NCBI RefSeq assembly: GCF_029338235.1
Contig: NZ_CP119785.1
Span: 2,294,001-2,358,000 of the forward strand
Length of the DNA stretch: 64,000 nucleotides
Origin: Haloarcula rara
GTDB lineage: Archaea; Halobacteriota; Halobacteria; Halobacteriales; Haloarculaceae
Reading direction: 5' to 3'
Each line of letters starts with the position of its first letter. Position 1 is the first letter of the stretch. The notes under the pieces were generated by a model that made no database searches, was not told where the DNA came from, and saw nothing but the letters and a program-made list of their open reading frames with translations. This document shows positions 19,095 to 29,154 of this stretch, one piece after another. The position numbers and the translations under genes are program-made.

Positions 19095-19158
19095 ACGTGG
19101 CTGCTATCGGCGATGGCAAATAAATATCAGGGAACCGGTTTGTCGTCGGATCCGAACC

Positions 19159-21927
19159 CTATCGCACGACGACGACGGCCCTTTCGGTCTCGGTCATCTC
19201 GCCCTCGCCGGAGTAGGTGCGGGTCTCCTCGACCTCGAAGAGGTCCGGACCGAGTTCGAACTCGTCGGCGACGACGAGCCGTTCGCCGTCTATCTCGTAG
19301 TCGCCCGACTCGATGCCCGAATCGATGGCGCCCACGTCGCTGCCGAACTCCGGCCCGACGACGGAGTAGTCGAGGTCGATGCCGCTGACCTCGGTCGTGA
19401 TGTCGGGGGCGTCCTCGTAGGTGTCCAGCGTCTCGACGTGCATCGCCTCGGCGATGGCGGCCTCGAACCCGTCGACGTGGCCGTACACCTCGACGTGCTC
19501 TACGTCGGCGTTCAGCGGGAGGCCGTTCTCGGTCTTGTACCGGCGCAGGGCGGAGACGACCTCCATGGCCGTCTCGCCGGCTGCGAGGTCGGCCTCGTAG
19601 CCGCCCGCGACCGGCCAGTCGGTGGTGTGGATGGAGCCGTCGTCGCTCTCAGCTCCGTATGCAAGCCGGTCCCACAGCTCCTCCGTGATGTGCGGGAGGA
19701 AGGGGGCAAACAGCTTCAGGAACGTCTGGTGAGCGGTCAGCAGCGTGTACTCGGTGCTGGCATCGCCACCGTCGCTCAGGCGCTGTTTCGCGATTTCGAG
19801 GTAGTCGTCACAGAAGGTGTTCCAGAAGAACGACCGCAGTTCGTTGCGGGCCTTCGAGAAGGCGTAGTCCTCGAACTTCGCGGTGACGGAGTCGACGGTG
19901 GCGTCCAGCTCGGCCAGTAGCCAGCGGTCGACGGCCGAGAGCTCCTCGGGCTCGGCGGGGCGGGTCGCCGGCGTGAGCTGGTCGACCAGCCGGGAGGCGT
20001 TCCAGAGCTTCTGTAGCAGGCGCTCCCCGGCTTCGAGGTCGCCCTCCTTGTACGGGAAGTCGTCGCCGATGGAGGTGCCGGCGGCCCAGTAGCGGGCGGC
20101 GTCGACGGGGAAGTTCTCGAGCACTTCGCTGGGCGGGATGACGTTGCCCTTGGACTTGGACATCGCCTCGCGGTTCTCATCGAGGACCATCCCGTTGACC
20201 ATCACGTTCTCGAAGGGGACCTCGCCGGTGTGTTCGTAGCACTTCACGACGGTGTGGAACAGCCAGAACGAGATGATGTCGTGGCCCTGCGGGCGGAGGT
20301 CGAAGGGGTAGAGTTCGGGGTTGTCCATCGTGAACTCCCCGGCTTCTGCGTCCACCGAGTCGGCTGTGTCTGCCGACTCGTCGGCGTGCCAGTCCCAGCC
20401 GGCGTTGACCAGCGGCGTCAGCGAGGAGGTCGCCCACGTGTCGAAGACGTCCTCCTCGGGCGTGAGCTCGTCGTGGCCACACTCGGGGCAGCTATCGACC
20501 GGCGGGTCGTCCGAGAGTGGGTCGACCGGCAGGTCTGCCTTCTCGGCCATGACCGGTTCGCCGCAGTCCGCACAGTACCACACCGGAATCGGGATGCCAG
20601 AGTCGCGCTGGCGGGAGATACACCAGTCCCACTCCAGGCCCTCTATCCAGTGCTGGTAGCGGCTGAACATCTTCTCGGGGAACCAGTCCATCTCCCGGCC
20701 CGCCTCGAGGTACTCGTCTTTCTTGTCGAGCATCTCGATGTACCACTGCTCGGTGACGAGATACTCGACCTCGACGCCACAGCGCTCGTGGACCTGGACG
20801 GTGTGGTCGTGGTCGCGCGATTCCAGCAGATACCCTTCCCCGTCAAGGTCCTCGATGATGGCCTCGCGGGCCTCCGTCGTCGAGAGCCCCTCGTAGTCGC
20901 CGGCGACCTCGGTCATCGTCGCGGACTCGTCGATGGCCAGCCGCAGGTCCAGGTCGTGGGCCTGGTACCACTCGATGTCGTTCTGGTCGCCGAAGGTACA
21001 GCACATCACCAGGCCGCTGCCGGTCTCCATGTCGACACGCTCGTCGGCGATGATGGGCACCTCCTGGCCGAACAGGGGGACCCGAGCGGTGCCGCCGACG
21101 AGATGCTGATTCTCGTCGTCGTCGGGATGGACGAAGACCGAGACACACGCCGGGAGCAGTTCGGGGCGGGTCGTCGAGATGGTGAACGTCTCGTCCCACG
21201 TGATTGGGCCGTCGCCGTCGGCCACGAGGTCGAAAGCGATGTCGTTGAACTTCGTGGCCTTGTCCTCGTCTTCCTGTTCGACCTGCGAGATGGCGGTCTC
21301 GCAGTCGGGACACCAGATGGTCGGCGCGCGCTGGCGGTACTCCCGTCCCTTCTCGTAGAGGTCCAGGAAGGACAGCTGCGAGACGCGCTGGACCTCCGGC
21401 GCGATGGTCTTGTAGGTGTTGTCCCAGTCGACGGAGATGGCCAGCGACTGGACGTCCTCGGTGAACTCGTCCTCGTAGGTCGCACAGACCTCGCGGCACT
21501 TCTCCTGGAACTCCCGTCGCTCGAAGTCCTGGTGGCGGATGTCCAGTTCGCGCTCCGTGAGTCGCTCGGAAGCGATTCCGTTGTCGTCGTAGCCAAAGGG
21601 GAAGTAGACCGTGTCGTCGGCCATCCGATGGTACCGGGCGACGAAGTCCTGCAGCGTGAACTGGTAGAGGTGGCCCATGTGGAGGTTGCCCGATACCGTG
21701 GGCGGGGGCGTGTCGATGGAGAAACGGGTGTCGGCGTCATCTCGCGGGCTCTGCCCGCTCGATTGGTCCGCGGAGCTTTGCTCCGCGCTATCCCCGTCGT
21801 AGGCGTAGGTGTCCTCGGCCACCCAGTGGTCTTGCCACTTGGACTCGATGTCGGCTGGGTCGTACTCGCCGGTGAGCTGGTCGTCGGCTGGCGGTTCGTC
21901 GGTCGGTGGGTCCTGTGTGTCACTCAT
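19159..21927 (-). CDS. valS: Valyl-tRNA synthetase
   Basis: Charges tRNA-Val with valine. A class I synthetase of 922 residues with the HIGH-type motif HMGH at 83-86 (preceded by PPPTVSGNL), editing (CP1) domain with TTRPELLPACVSV, zinc-binding CPDC and CADCGEP motifs, and the KMSKS-type AMSKSKGN at 588-595. The anticodon-binding C-terminal domain is complete. Residues about 47-63, just before the HMGH region, form a Ser/Gln-rich insert encoded by two perfect palindromes with 3-nt spacers (21744-21758 and 21769-21787), unlike the rest of the gene. The start is the first ATG of the frame. Confidence 0.97.
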   Translation of the reverse strand: MSDTQDPPTDEPPADDQLTGEYDPADIESKWQDHWVAEDTYAYDGDSAEQSSADQSSGQSPRDDADTRFSIDTPPPTVSGNLHMGHLYQFTLQDFVARYHRMADDTVYFPFGYDDNGIASERLTERELDIRHQDFERREFQEKCREVCATYEDEFTEDVQSLAISVDWDNTYKTIAPEVQRVSQLSFLDLYEKGREYRQRAPTIWCPDCETAISQVEQEDEDKATKFNDIAFDLVADGDGPITWDETFTISTTRPELLPACVSVFVHPDDDENQHLVGGTARVPLFGQEVPIIADERVDMETGSGLVMCCTFGDQNDIEWYQAHDLDLRLAIDESATMTEVAGDYEGLSTTEAREAIIEDLDGEGYLLESRDHDHTVQVHERCGVEVEYLVTEQWYIEMLDKKDEYLEAGREMDWFPEKMFSRYQHWIEGLEWDWCISRQRDSGIPIPVWYCADCGEPVMAEKADLPVDPLSDDPPVDSCPECGHDELTPEEDVFDTWATSSLTPLVNAGWDWHADESADTADSVDAEAGEFTMDNPELYPFDLRPQGHDIISFWLFHTVVKCYEHTGEVPFENVMVNGMVLDENREAMSKSKGNVIPPSEVLENFPVDAARYWAAGTSIGDDFPYKEGDLEAGERLLQKLWNASRLVDQLTPATRPAEPEELSAVDRWLLAELDATVDSVTAKFEDYAFSKARNELRSFFWNTFCDDYLEIAKQRLSDGGDASTEYTLLTAHQTFLKLFAPFLPHITEELWDRLAYGAESDDGSIHTTDWPVAGGYEADLAAGETAMEVVSALRRYKTENGLPLNADVEHVEVYGHVDGFEAAIAEAMHVETLDTYEDAPDITTEVSGIDLDYSVVGPEFGSDVGAIDSGIESGDYEIDGERLVVADEFELGPDLFEVEETRTYSGEGEMTETERAVVVVR

Positions 21928-22103
21928 GTCGAATCTGCTGTTGGGGTAGTCGAAAACCGGTGCGGGCGTCGAGGAGGTGTATTAGTGGGGCGTGGGGACC
22001 CCTACTACGGGTACGAGAAGGGTCGGACGGTCTGCTCGACGCACCATTATCTGTTTATGAGCCAACCGGGGGCTAAACGACTTCGGTTTGGCATGGCAGC
22101 CAG

Positions 22104-22123
22104 CAGGTGTCGGTGGACACCTG
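22104..22123 (-). terminator. Hairpin in the gap between symporter and valS
   Basis: caggtgtc (22104-22111) and gacacctg (22116-22123) form a perfect 8-bp stem with a 4-base loop. It lies downstream of the symporter gene and upstream of valS on the minus strand, so it may end the symporter transcript. No U-run is obvious. Confidence 0.35.
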
Positions 22124-22152
22124 TCAGTGGGACACGTGGAAGCGATGGCCGC

Positions 22153-23670
22153 TCAGTCGCTCTCGACGCCGGAGACGGCGTAGGCGGTCCGGTCCTCGGT
22201 CGCGGCGGGCGCCGTCACCAGCGAGACGCCCACGGTCAGCGAGGCGCCGACGAGGATACCGACGACCCCGGGTGTCCAGCCGAAATACGTCGCTGGCACG
22301 GCGACGTCGGTGCCGACCAGTCCCGAAAGCGTCGAGACGACGGGGAAGACGTGCAGCCCGTAGAACAGTTGGCTCCCGAGGACGCCGGCGTACATCCCGC
22401 GACGGGTGGTCCCCTGCCAGTACAGCGCCAGCGCGACCGGCACCGTGAGCTGTGCGAAGCCGCTGAAGGCGGTGTCGCCGATCTGGACGAGCGTCCCCGG
22501 CGTGTAGAGGCTGGCGACGAAAGAGAGGGTCGCAAAGACGACGACGCCCACGCGAGCAACGAGCGTCTCCCGGCTCTCGTCGCTTTCCTCGTCGCGACCG
22601 GTCAGGGGCCGGTAGAGGTCCCGTGTCAGATATGACGACCCAGAGAGCAGCATGGAGTCACTGGAGGACATCATCGCGGCCATCGCACCGGCGATGACCA
22701 GGGCGGCGAACCAGGTCGGCGTGTACTCGCCCAGTATCGCGGGGATGACGTTGCCTCCCTCCGGGACTGTGACACCGAGCCCGGCCGCCCAGGCGCCCAG
22801 CATGAACGCCGGGACAAAGAGGAGTACGACGAGTATCGGCCACAGCGCGAACGTACGCTTGAGAACTTTCTTCGAGCCGGCGGCGAAAAAGCGCTGGTTT
22901 ATCTGGGGGAACATCGTCACGCCGAAGGCGATGCTCACCGCCGTGGAGATGATATACTGGGGTGTGTAGAGACCGCCGCCCAGACCGAGGAAATCGGGGT
23001 TCTCCACCGCTAGCGCGGCGGTGGCCTCGCCGGCGCCACCGACGGCCGAGAGGACCCACGCGACCGCGACCCAGACGAGCGAGAGCATAAAGAGTCCCTG
23101 GAGCGTGTCGGTCCAGGCGACCCCGCGCATCCCCGAGAGCGCGACGTACAGCACCATGAACAATGTGATACCGCCCGCACCGACCCAGAACGGGACCGCG
23201 CCGCCGGTGAGTCCGACGATGGCCTGCCCCGCGCCCTTCTGCTGGAGCATGACATAGGGGAACAGCCAGAAGAGGCTGACGGCGGCGACCACGACCCGGA
23301 GCGCGGTCGAGCCAAAGCGGTCGCCGAGCATCTCCCCCAGCGTCACGTAGCCGTGGCGCTTGCCGACGAGCCACTGTTTGTACCCAAGCACGTACCAGAG
23401 GACGGCGAAGATGATGCCGTCCATCAGCCCCATGACGAGTATCCACTCTGGGCCGGCGCTGTAGGCGAGGTTCGGGCCGCCGAAGAACGTAAACGCCGAC
23501 AGCAGCGTCGCGAAGGTCGTAAACAGCAGGACGACTGTTCCGAGCGTGCGGCTCGCGAGGTAGTAGTCCTCGGCGGTGCGGTCGGTCAGGCGATAGGCGA
23601 CGACGCCGACCGCGAGCGCGACGACCATGTACGCGCCGACGATGCCCAGCTGGAGCGCCGTATCAGCCAC
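22153..23670 (-). CDS. Sodium:solute symporter (SSS family)
   Basis: A 505-residue transporter with about 13 membrane spans. The core carries SSS hallmarks: the FSAFTFFGGPNLAYSAGPEW region, SGMRGVAWTDTLQGLFML and AGAMAAMMSSSDSMLLSGSS near residue 340, the last being the conserved serine-rich Na-site segment. The substrate cannot be predicted from sequence, though this subgroup (with a DUF3311 partner) resembles the pantothenate/acetate-type permeases. The partner gene at 23663-23881 overlaps its start by 8 bases, so the two form an operon. Confidence 0.9.
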   Translation of the reverse strand: MADTALQLGIVGAYMVVALAVGVVAYRLTDRTAEDYYLASRTLGTVVLLFTTFATLLSAFTFFGGPNLAYSAGPEWILVMGLMDGIIFAVLWYVLGYKQWLVGKRHGYVTLGEMLGDRFGSTALRVVVAAVSLFWLFPYVMLQQKGAGQAIVGLTGGAVPFWVGAGGITLFMVLYVALSGMRGVAWTDTLQGLFMLSLVWVAVAWVLSAVGGAGEATAALAVENPDFLGLGGGLYTPQYIISTAVSIAFGVTMFPQINQRFFAAGSKKVLKRTFALWPILVVLLFVPAFMLGAWAAGLGVTVPEGGNVIPAILGEYTPTWFAALVIAGAMAAMMSSSDSMLLSGSSYLTRDLYRPLTGRDEESDESRETLVARVGVVVFATLSFVASLYTPGTLVQIGDTAFSGFAQLTVPVALALYWQGTTRRGMYAGVLGSQLFYGLHVFPVVSTLSGLVGTDVAVPATYFGWTPGVVGILVGASLTVGVSLVTAPAATEDRTAYAVSGVESD

Positions 23671-23881
23671 GCGTGTTCACCTCCTCGATGCCCAGTCCCC
23701 AGTCGGTCCGCGCGAAGACGGCGAAGACCACACTGGCGAGGGCCATCCAGCCGATATGCCACCAGAGCCACACCGGGAGACCCAGGGCCGTCTGGCTGGC
23801 TCCCCAGAGGAACCACGGCACGGCGAGCGCCATCAGCACCAGTGCGACGACTGTCCAGCCGACGATTCTAACGGTGCTCAT
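23663..23881 (-). CDS. DUF3311 small membrane protein, partner of the symporter
   Basis: A 72-residue protein with two membrane segments (VVALVLMALAVPWFLWGA and LPVWLWWHIGWMALASVVFA) and the Trp-rich middle typical of DUF3311. These small proteins are commonly encoded immediately before SSS-family transporters and are thought to be accessory subunits. Its stop overlaps the start of the symporter gene, pointing to coupled translation. Confidence 0.88.
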   Translation of the reverse strand: MSTVRIVGWTVVALVLMALAVPWFLWGASQTALGLPVWLWWHIGWMALASVVFAVFARTDWGLGIEEVNTRG

Positions 23882-23985
23882 TCTAGGTCTGTCTAACGGT
23901 TGTCGCTACTAATGCGTAGTGTTTCTTCACGCAGTTATTTTGAAGAACTATTCTCTTCAGCAATCCGGGCCGACGGCACCGGCAG

Positions 23986-24903
<918 letters not shown>

Positions 24904-25272
24904 ACCCGGGACAACGGTACGGGGTTTAAATAAAGCACCAGTTTCAGGACTGTTGACCCACAGTACTCGTGACGACACGAGACACAAGTGTCGCTGTGTG
25001 AGCGACCGTCGAGTTCGGAGAGTGGCTCTTCACGATCAGTACCAACAACGCGCTCGACCGTTCCCGGTTGATATCCGCTTACCGGGCACGCTCGCGAGAA
25101 ATCTGTTTCCCGATAGTTCACTCGGTGGCGAGGTTATAACGGCTTTCGGTACTCAGTCCAGTTCACTTATCCTGGACTGTCTGATAGCCAAGTGCCGAAT
25201 ATCCATACCGTGCGATATCATCCAGCGACAGTTGTTTTATGTCCTTCCAACGACTGACCACTATAGAATAAT
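24904..25272. other. Intergenic region between CARF regulator and Mrr-like gene
   Basis: The 369 bp are noncoding. They contain the regulator's minus-strand promoter (24925-24934), a small hairpin (gtccag...ctggac near 25159-25180) and, at the right end, the AT-rich promoter of the Mrr-like gene (gttttatg near 25233). GC content falls across the region, marking the left border of the low-GC Mrr gene. No gene was recognised. Confidence 0.6.
24925..24934 (-). promoter_or_regulatory. TATA box for CARF-type regulator
   Basis: tttatttaaa on the minus strand sits about 22-31 bases upstream of the ATG at 24903. This decides the shorter start. Confidence 0.6.
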
Positions 25273-26145
25273 ATGGATATTACAGATGAAGAAATATTGA
25301 AAAAGTTACAGGGGATTGACGAGTACGAATTTGAAGCGTTGGTTGCTGAACTGTGGGAGAAACAAGGATGGAACACGACGGTTACATCTGGCTCAAACGA
25401 TCGTGGCGTAGACGTTATTGCTGAAAAGAACACTCCGTTCTATCAGAAACAACTGATACAAGCCAAGCGATACTCACCGGATAGCAAGGTGGGGAGCCCG
25501 GATATACAGCAGTACAGTAGCTTAAGACACCAAATGGACAACGTAGACTCTGTCGTTGTGGTGACTACCAGCGATTTTACGCTTCAAGCACAAGAGGCCG
25601 CGAAAAATCTCAATGTCAAAATTATCGATGGGAAGCAATTCATATCATTGATAAATAAGTTGGATGCAGAAAGTATAATACAAAATTATACAGAGACACA
25701 AACGAATGACAAATCTAAGGAATATTTTCCACGTTCTCCCAATAGAAATAATAAAAAAGACATACTAAACCAGTCTATACGACTATCGAAACAAAACTCT
25801 GGAACACCAGTATATGTAATGGTCTATTTGGACGGCGCGAAATCCGGTTATGCAATAGCACCTCAATTCCCCAATGGAGCTTATAATGTTCATATGTTTA
25901 TCAACGAGGCTAATACTATCGGTAATTTCGATAGACAAGATTGGGAGAATATTGTATCAGTTGCCGACAAGAACGATTTTAAATTAGTCGACATCAATGA
26001 GCAAAATCGTGAGAAAATATTCGTAGGAAGAGATAGTGGTAAGCCCCCTGAGGCTGATGAAATGTTACATGTGATGAGGCAGTTTCTGCCTGAAATTTTC
26101 TCCATTTCACCACAATATGTAGATTTGGTAATCAAGGATGACTAA
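25273..26145 (+). CDS. Mrr-like restriction endonuclease domain protein
   Basis: Residues about 15-130 are an Mrr_cat-type PD-(D/E)xK nuclease: GIDEYEFEALVAELWEKQGW, Asp47 in RGVDVIA and Gln63-x-Lys65 in IQAKRY, with VVVVTTSDFTLQAQEAA after them. Residues about 150-290 form a second domain I do not recognise. Mrr-type proteins cleave modified or foreign DNA. The gene is markedly AT-richer than its neighbours, has Lys/Asn-rich codon use and stands alone, so it is probably a recent acquisition. It could be an orphan restriction gene or the effector of a small defence cassette with the divergent CARF-type regulator, though that link is only positional. Confidence 0.85.
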   Translation: MDITDEEILKKLQGIDEYEFEALVAELWEKQGWNTTVTSGSNDRGVDVIAEKNTPFYQKQLIQAKRYSPDSKVGSPDIQQYSSLRHQMDNVDSVVVVTTSDFTLQAQEAAKNLNVKIIDGKQFISLINKLDAESIIQNYTETQTNDKSKEYFPRSPNRNNKKDILNQSIRLSKQNSGTPVYVMVYLDGAKSGYAIAPQFPNGAYNVHMFINEANTIGNFDRQDWENIVSVADKNDFKLVDINEQNREKIFVGRDSGKPPEADEMLHVMRQFLPEIFSISPQYVDLVIKDD

Positions 26146-26241
26146 TCAAGAACCCCTGACTCCCCCGCGTTCTCCGATGGCTCCAGAGCCCGAGCTGGCG
26201 GGTGCGTCTAGAAAAACGGACCGCAATCGATAGCTGCGCCG

Positions 26242-26511
26242 TCAGGTCGACGCCGTGTCGGCGACCCAGCCGGGGTCCTGTCCCGTCTGTTTGAGCAGGT
26301 CGGCGCGACACGCTGGGCAGTAGTCCGGCGTCTCGCTCTCTGTCCGGGGGACGTACACTGCACCGCCACACTCCACGCACGCATCCTCGACGATAGTGGT
26401 ACAGTCGACACAGAGGTTGAAGTCGTCGACTGTCAGCTCCCGCAGGGGTTCGAGTTGTTTATCCAGGATGTACTCGTCGATGACCGCCTGACAGTTGTGG
26501 CACGGTTGCAT
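26242..26511 (-). CDS. Small zinc-ribbon protein (89 aa)
   Basis: It has four Cys pairs of ribbon type: CHNC at residues 4-7, CVDC, CVEC and CPAC (the last near residue 68). The start at 26511 (MQPCHNCQAV) is preferred to the upstream ATG of the frame at 26544 because the extra 11 residues fall before the first Cys pair and are not conserved-looking. It is likely a small metal-binding haloarchaeal protein of unknown role, perhaps binding nucleic acid or protein. No operon partner is evident; the gene at 26590 lies upstream on the same strand. Confidence 0.65.
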   Translation of the reverse strand: MQPCHNCQAVIDEYILDKQLEPLRELTVDDFNLCVDCTTIVEDACVECGGAVYVPRTESETPDYCPACRADLLKQTGQDPGWVADTAST

Positions 26512-26589
26512 AGCGATCCGGTTTGTTCCATGGGACCATGTCACAAGTATCTGCCGACCCGGGCAACGACTGCGCCAGCCCGATACCGC

Positions 26590-26994
26590 TCAGGCGCAGG
26601 CGTCGTGGACGATGTCGCCCTCGCTGTTGGGCCCGCGGGCCTGGCCCGCGACGATTGGCTCGCCACAGTCCGCACAGGTGAGATAGTGTTCGCGGACCTG
26701 CGTCGCGCCGGCGTCGGCGGTCACCGCGCTGTCCGCGCTCGACGCCGACCCGCCGTCGGACTCGTCGAACTCGATACTGACCCCGTCGCCGGTCGTGTCG
26801 ACGTCGAGGGCGTCGTTGACGCCGCAGTAGCCGGTGGTGGCGTTGAACCCGAAGACGAGTGCGCCAACGCCGGCGAGCGCGCCGCGAACGCGTTTCCCGC
26901 TTTGCAGCCAGCGAACCGCAGCGATACTCAGTCCGGCAGCCAGGAGGAAGCGAACGAGACGGTCACGACCGCCGACATTTTGGGTGTCGTCCAT
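26590..26994 (-). CDS. DUF2892-type membrane protein with C-terminal zinc motif
   Basis: A 134-residue protein. Residues about 10-55 resemble the DUF2892 (YgaP-type) membrane segment (GRDRLVRFLLAAGLSIAAVRW, then GVGALVFGFNATTGYCGVND). The C-terminus has a CxxC pair (TCADCGEP) and a final HDAC, which together could bind zinc. It is probably an inner-membrane protein with a soluble metal-binding tail. A short acidic linker joins the parts. Confidence 0.7.
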   Translation of the reverse strand: MDDTQNVGGRDRLVRFLLAAGLSIAAVRWLQSGKRVRGALAGVGALVFGFNATTGYCGVNDALDVDTTGDGVSIEFDESDGGSASSADSAVTADAGATQVREHYLTCADCGEPIVAGQARGPNSEGDIVHDACA

Positions 26995-27036
26995 ACCCCG
27001 AACGTCGGCCCGGACGCCCTTGTAGGTTGGCCGGCG

Positions 27037-27347
27037 CTACTGGGCGAAGACGTCCTCGAAGTCGTTGCGGACGAAGTACCGGACCCAGTTCCCGTAGGTC
27101 CGGTCTGCGGGGGTGTCGGCCACCTGCTCGTAACGGACGACGCCGTCTGTGTCGATCACGTAGGTCCCGGCGATGCCGGTGAGGCCGTGACTGGTCTCTT
27201 CGGTGCCGCTGTAGCGGTCGGCGACCTCGCCGTCGGGGTCGGCAAGCAGCTGGACATCCAGGTCAAAGCGGTCGCGCATCTCGACTAACTCCGGAACGGG
27301 GTCGGTGACCACGGGGAGGATGTCGACGTTGTCGTTGAACCAGAGGT
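27037..27347 (-). pseudogene. C-terminal part of a peroxiredoxin-like gene split by the integrated element
   Basis: The frame reads ...WFNDNVDILPVVTDPVPELV... to the stop at 27037 and matches the C-terminal half of a thioredoxin-fold peroxiredoxin (AhpC/TSA-like, with LLADPDGEVADRYSG). At 27338-27347 it meets the attachment core. The N-terminal part is at 32549-32730. Joining 27037-27347 with 32559-32730 gives 483 bases, exactly 161 codons with no internal stop. The isolated C-terminal part has a possible GTG restart at 27312 but would lack the active-site Cys. Confidence 0.9.
27338..27347. other. attL core of the integrated element
   Basis: aaccagaggt occurs here and again at 32549-32558. 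With one mismatch the shared stretch extends to 13 bp. Crossing over at the core restores an uninterrupted peroxiredoxin gene. Confidence 0.85.
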
Positions 27348-27361
27348 TGAAAGGTAATATT

Positions 27362-27381
27362 AATCAAGGCTTATACAATAG
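27362..27381 (+). repeat. Left terminal direct repeat (possible recombinase arm site)
   Basis: aatcaaggcttatacaatag here and aatcaaccttatacaaatag at 32522-32541 match closely, in the same orientation, each 8-15 bases inside an att core. The left copy also contains the TATA-like ttataca of the first element gene. Confidence 0.65.
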
Positions 27382-27398
27382 GCACTCATCTATAATGT

Positions 27399-27938
27399 AT
27401 GGGTGAACAATCTGATAAGCCACGTGTTAATCTTGTGGTAAGTTCGGAGCGAAAATCGAGATGGGATAATGCGGTCGAATCAGGGAAATTTGAGTCTCTT
27501 GCCGAACTCATTCGAACCTCGGTGTACCGTGAGCTTGAGGGTCATCACGATAGCTCATTGAGTGAACCGCAACAGGTTGAAGCAGATGCTTCAGATAAAG
27601 TCATCCGCTCACTCAATTCCATTCAGGATATGCTCGGTTCAATGGACTCTCGCCTGCGTCAAGTTGAGCAGGAATCGAGTACATCCGGGCCGAAGTACGA
27701 CCTTGAGAAGGTGATACTCAACTATGCGCTCCCACGCGAGCAGGTCGAACATATTCCGATGCCTTTCACTCCAGAGAACTACGGGATTAATTGCACCACA
27801 GTTGAGGAAGTTGCACAGAAGACCGGCGCTGATGAGTCGGAGGTTCAGGGTGCGCTCACGCAGTTGGAAGAAACCGTCCCATTAGTGCAACGACAGGATG
27901 GTCCCGAGGGAACGGCCTACTACTGGAGGGAAGAGTAA
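27399..27938 (+). CDS. Recombinase-linked DNA-binding-like protein (179 aa)
   Basis: The first gene of the element's recombinase operon; its stop overlaps the recombinase start (TAATG). The N-terminus (RVNLVVSSERKSRWDNAVES, then LAELIRTSVYREL) resembles a ribbon-helix-helix-like DNA-binding region. The middle (KVIRSLNSIQDMLGSMDSRL) is likely coiled-coil, and the C-terminus (CTTVEEVAQKTGADESEVQG) resembles a winged-helix. Such proteins beside haloarchaeal recombinases may act as excision or regulatory partners; that role is inferred from position. A second ATG at 27395 is out of frame and ends after three codons. Confidence 0.7.
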   Translation: MGEQSDKPRVNLVVSSERKSRWDNAVESGKFESLAELIRTSVYRELEGHHDSSLSEPQQVEADASDKVIRSLNSIQDMLGSMDSRLRQVEQESSTSGPKYDLEKVILNYALPREQVEHIPMPFTPENYGINCTTVEEVAQKTGADESEVQGALTQLEETVPLVQRQDGPEGTAYYWREE

Positions 27939-28972
27939 TGACGCTCACTCTTCAGGAGGTAGTTGACGAGTTTCAGGCGCGACGGACAGAGGCGTCAAAG
28001 ACGGGTAGCGCAACCACGGGAAAGCGGTATGCCCACGACGTGAAGAAATGGGCCGACTGGTTGGAGAATACGGACAAGACCGTCTACGACGCCGATTACT
28101 ACGACTTGACGGCCCGTCTTACCGAGATGAAACGTGAGGGATACGCAGTTTCAACGCTCAAGTCCTACGTTGCCGCCGTCTCCAAATTCTACCAAGATTT
28201 GGCGAAGATGGGAGATAGCCCTAACTTCGAACTTCCAGAAGAAGCTCCCGAGAATCCGTATGACCGATTTGACGACGACGACCGGAAACGGTTCTTGAAG
28301 GATGGGAGTAGCGATGAGGAGAGTCTGAGTGAGGAGAAAGTGCATTACCTCACGCCTACAGAGATTGAGGAACTGGTTGAACACGCGCCAGCACCGAAAC
28401 TGAGGAATCAGTTACTTCTCCGACTTTTATTCGATACCGGATGCAGGCGGGGAGAATTGGCTAATATCCGTATAGAAGGCGATTCCCGCGACGACTGGTT
28501 TCTTGACAGAGACGACCACAGCATCAGGATTGGAGCCTTCAAGTCGTCAGATACGCGGACAGTCACATATACACCAGAGTATATTGACCGCTATCTTGAC
28601 CTATGGCTTGATTCAGGATACCGAGACGCCGTCCCCAACTCGGACGAATCACCATTCCTATTTCCCACACATGAGCGAGACAGAATCTCGGGGAAGCGTA
28701 TAAACGTCATTGTTAAGGAAGCCGCTGAGTCGGCAGGTCTCCAACGAACTACCGGAAATTACGTTGATGGGCGGACTCAACATAAAATCGGCGCACACAC
28801 CTTACGCCACAGCCATGCAGTTCAAGCCATCAAATCAGGCATAGACGTTCGTCGTCTTATGGCATCACTCGGTCACTCTGACCTTGACGTTACCCTGACT
28901 TATCTCCAGATAGTCGAACGTGACTACGTCGAGGATAGCCGCGACTTCAATCCTTTTGGTGGAGAAGAGTAA
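27938..28972 (+). CDS. Tyrosine recombinase / integrase
   Basis: It catalyses site-specific integration and excision of the element. In 344 residues there is an N-terminal SAM-like core-binding domain (about 1-110) and the catalytic domain with Arg170 (TGCRRGEL), Lys202 (in the beta strand, GAFKSSDTR), His287-x-x-Arg290 (HTLRHSHAV), His313 (LGHSDLDV) and the nucleophile Tyr322 (TLTYLQI). All residues of the catalytic set are present. It is translationally coupled to the upstream small DNA-binding-like gene. The recombination sites are the two 10-bp cores. Confidence 0.95.
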   Translation: MTLTLQEVVDEFQARRTEASKTGSATTGKRYAHDVKKWADWLENTDKTVYDADYYDLTARLTEMKREGYAVSTLKSYVAAVSKFYQDLAKMGDSPNFELPEEAPENPYDRFDDDDRKRFLKDGSSDEESLSEEKVHYLTPTEIEELVEHAPAPKLRNQLLLRLLFDTGCRRGELANIRIEGDSRDDWFLDRDDHSIRIGAFKSSDTRTVTYTPEYIDRYLDLWLDSGYRDAVPNSDESPFLFPTHERDRISGKRINVIVKEAAESAGLQRTTGNYVDGRTQHKIGAHTLRHSHAVQAIKSGIDVRRLMASLGHSDLDVTLTYLQIVERDYVEDSRDFNPFGGEE

Positions 28973-29154
28973 ACCCGAAAAATTGACTCACGCGCGTCTT
29001 ACAGCCTTCTACGCCTACCTCCGCAAGGCGGAACGAAGGAGGGTTCCTTGCGTCCCGCACGGAGTGGAGACGCCACCCCTCCTGTTGGCTGTGCCGACTA
29101 TCAGGAATGAGACAGTGTGGCAAAATGTATATAAACGGCAAGTAATTAGATACT

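Noticed and set aside
20230..22635. 801-codon plus-strand frame over valS and the symporter
   Set aside because: It is antisense to two well-conserved genes and its composition follows from GC-rich codons of the opposite strand; no domain is recognisable.
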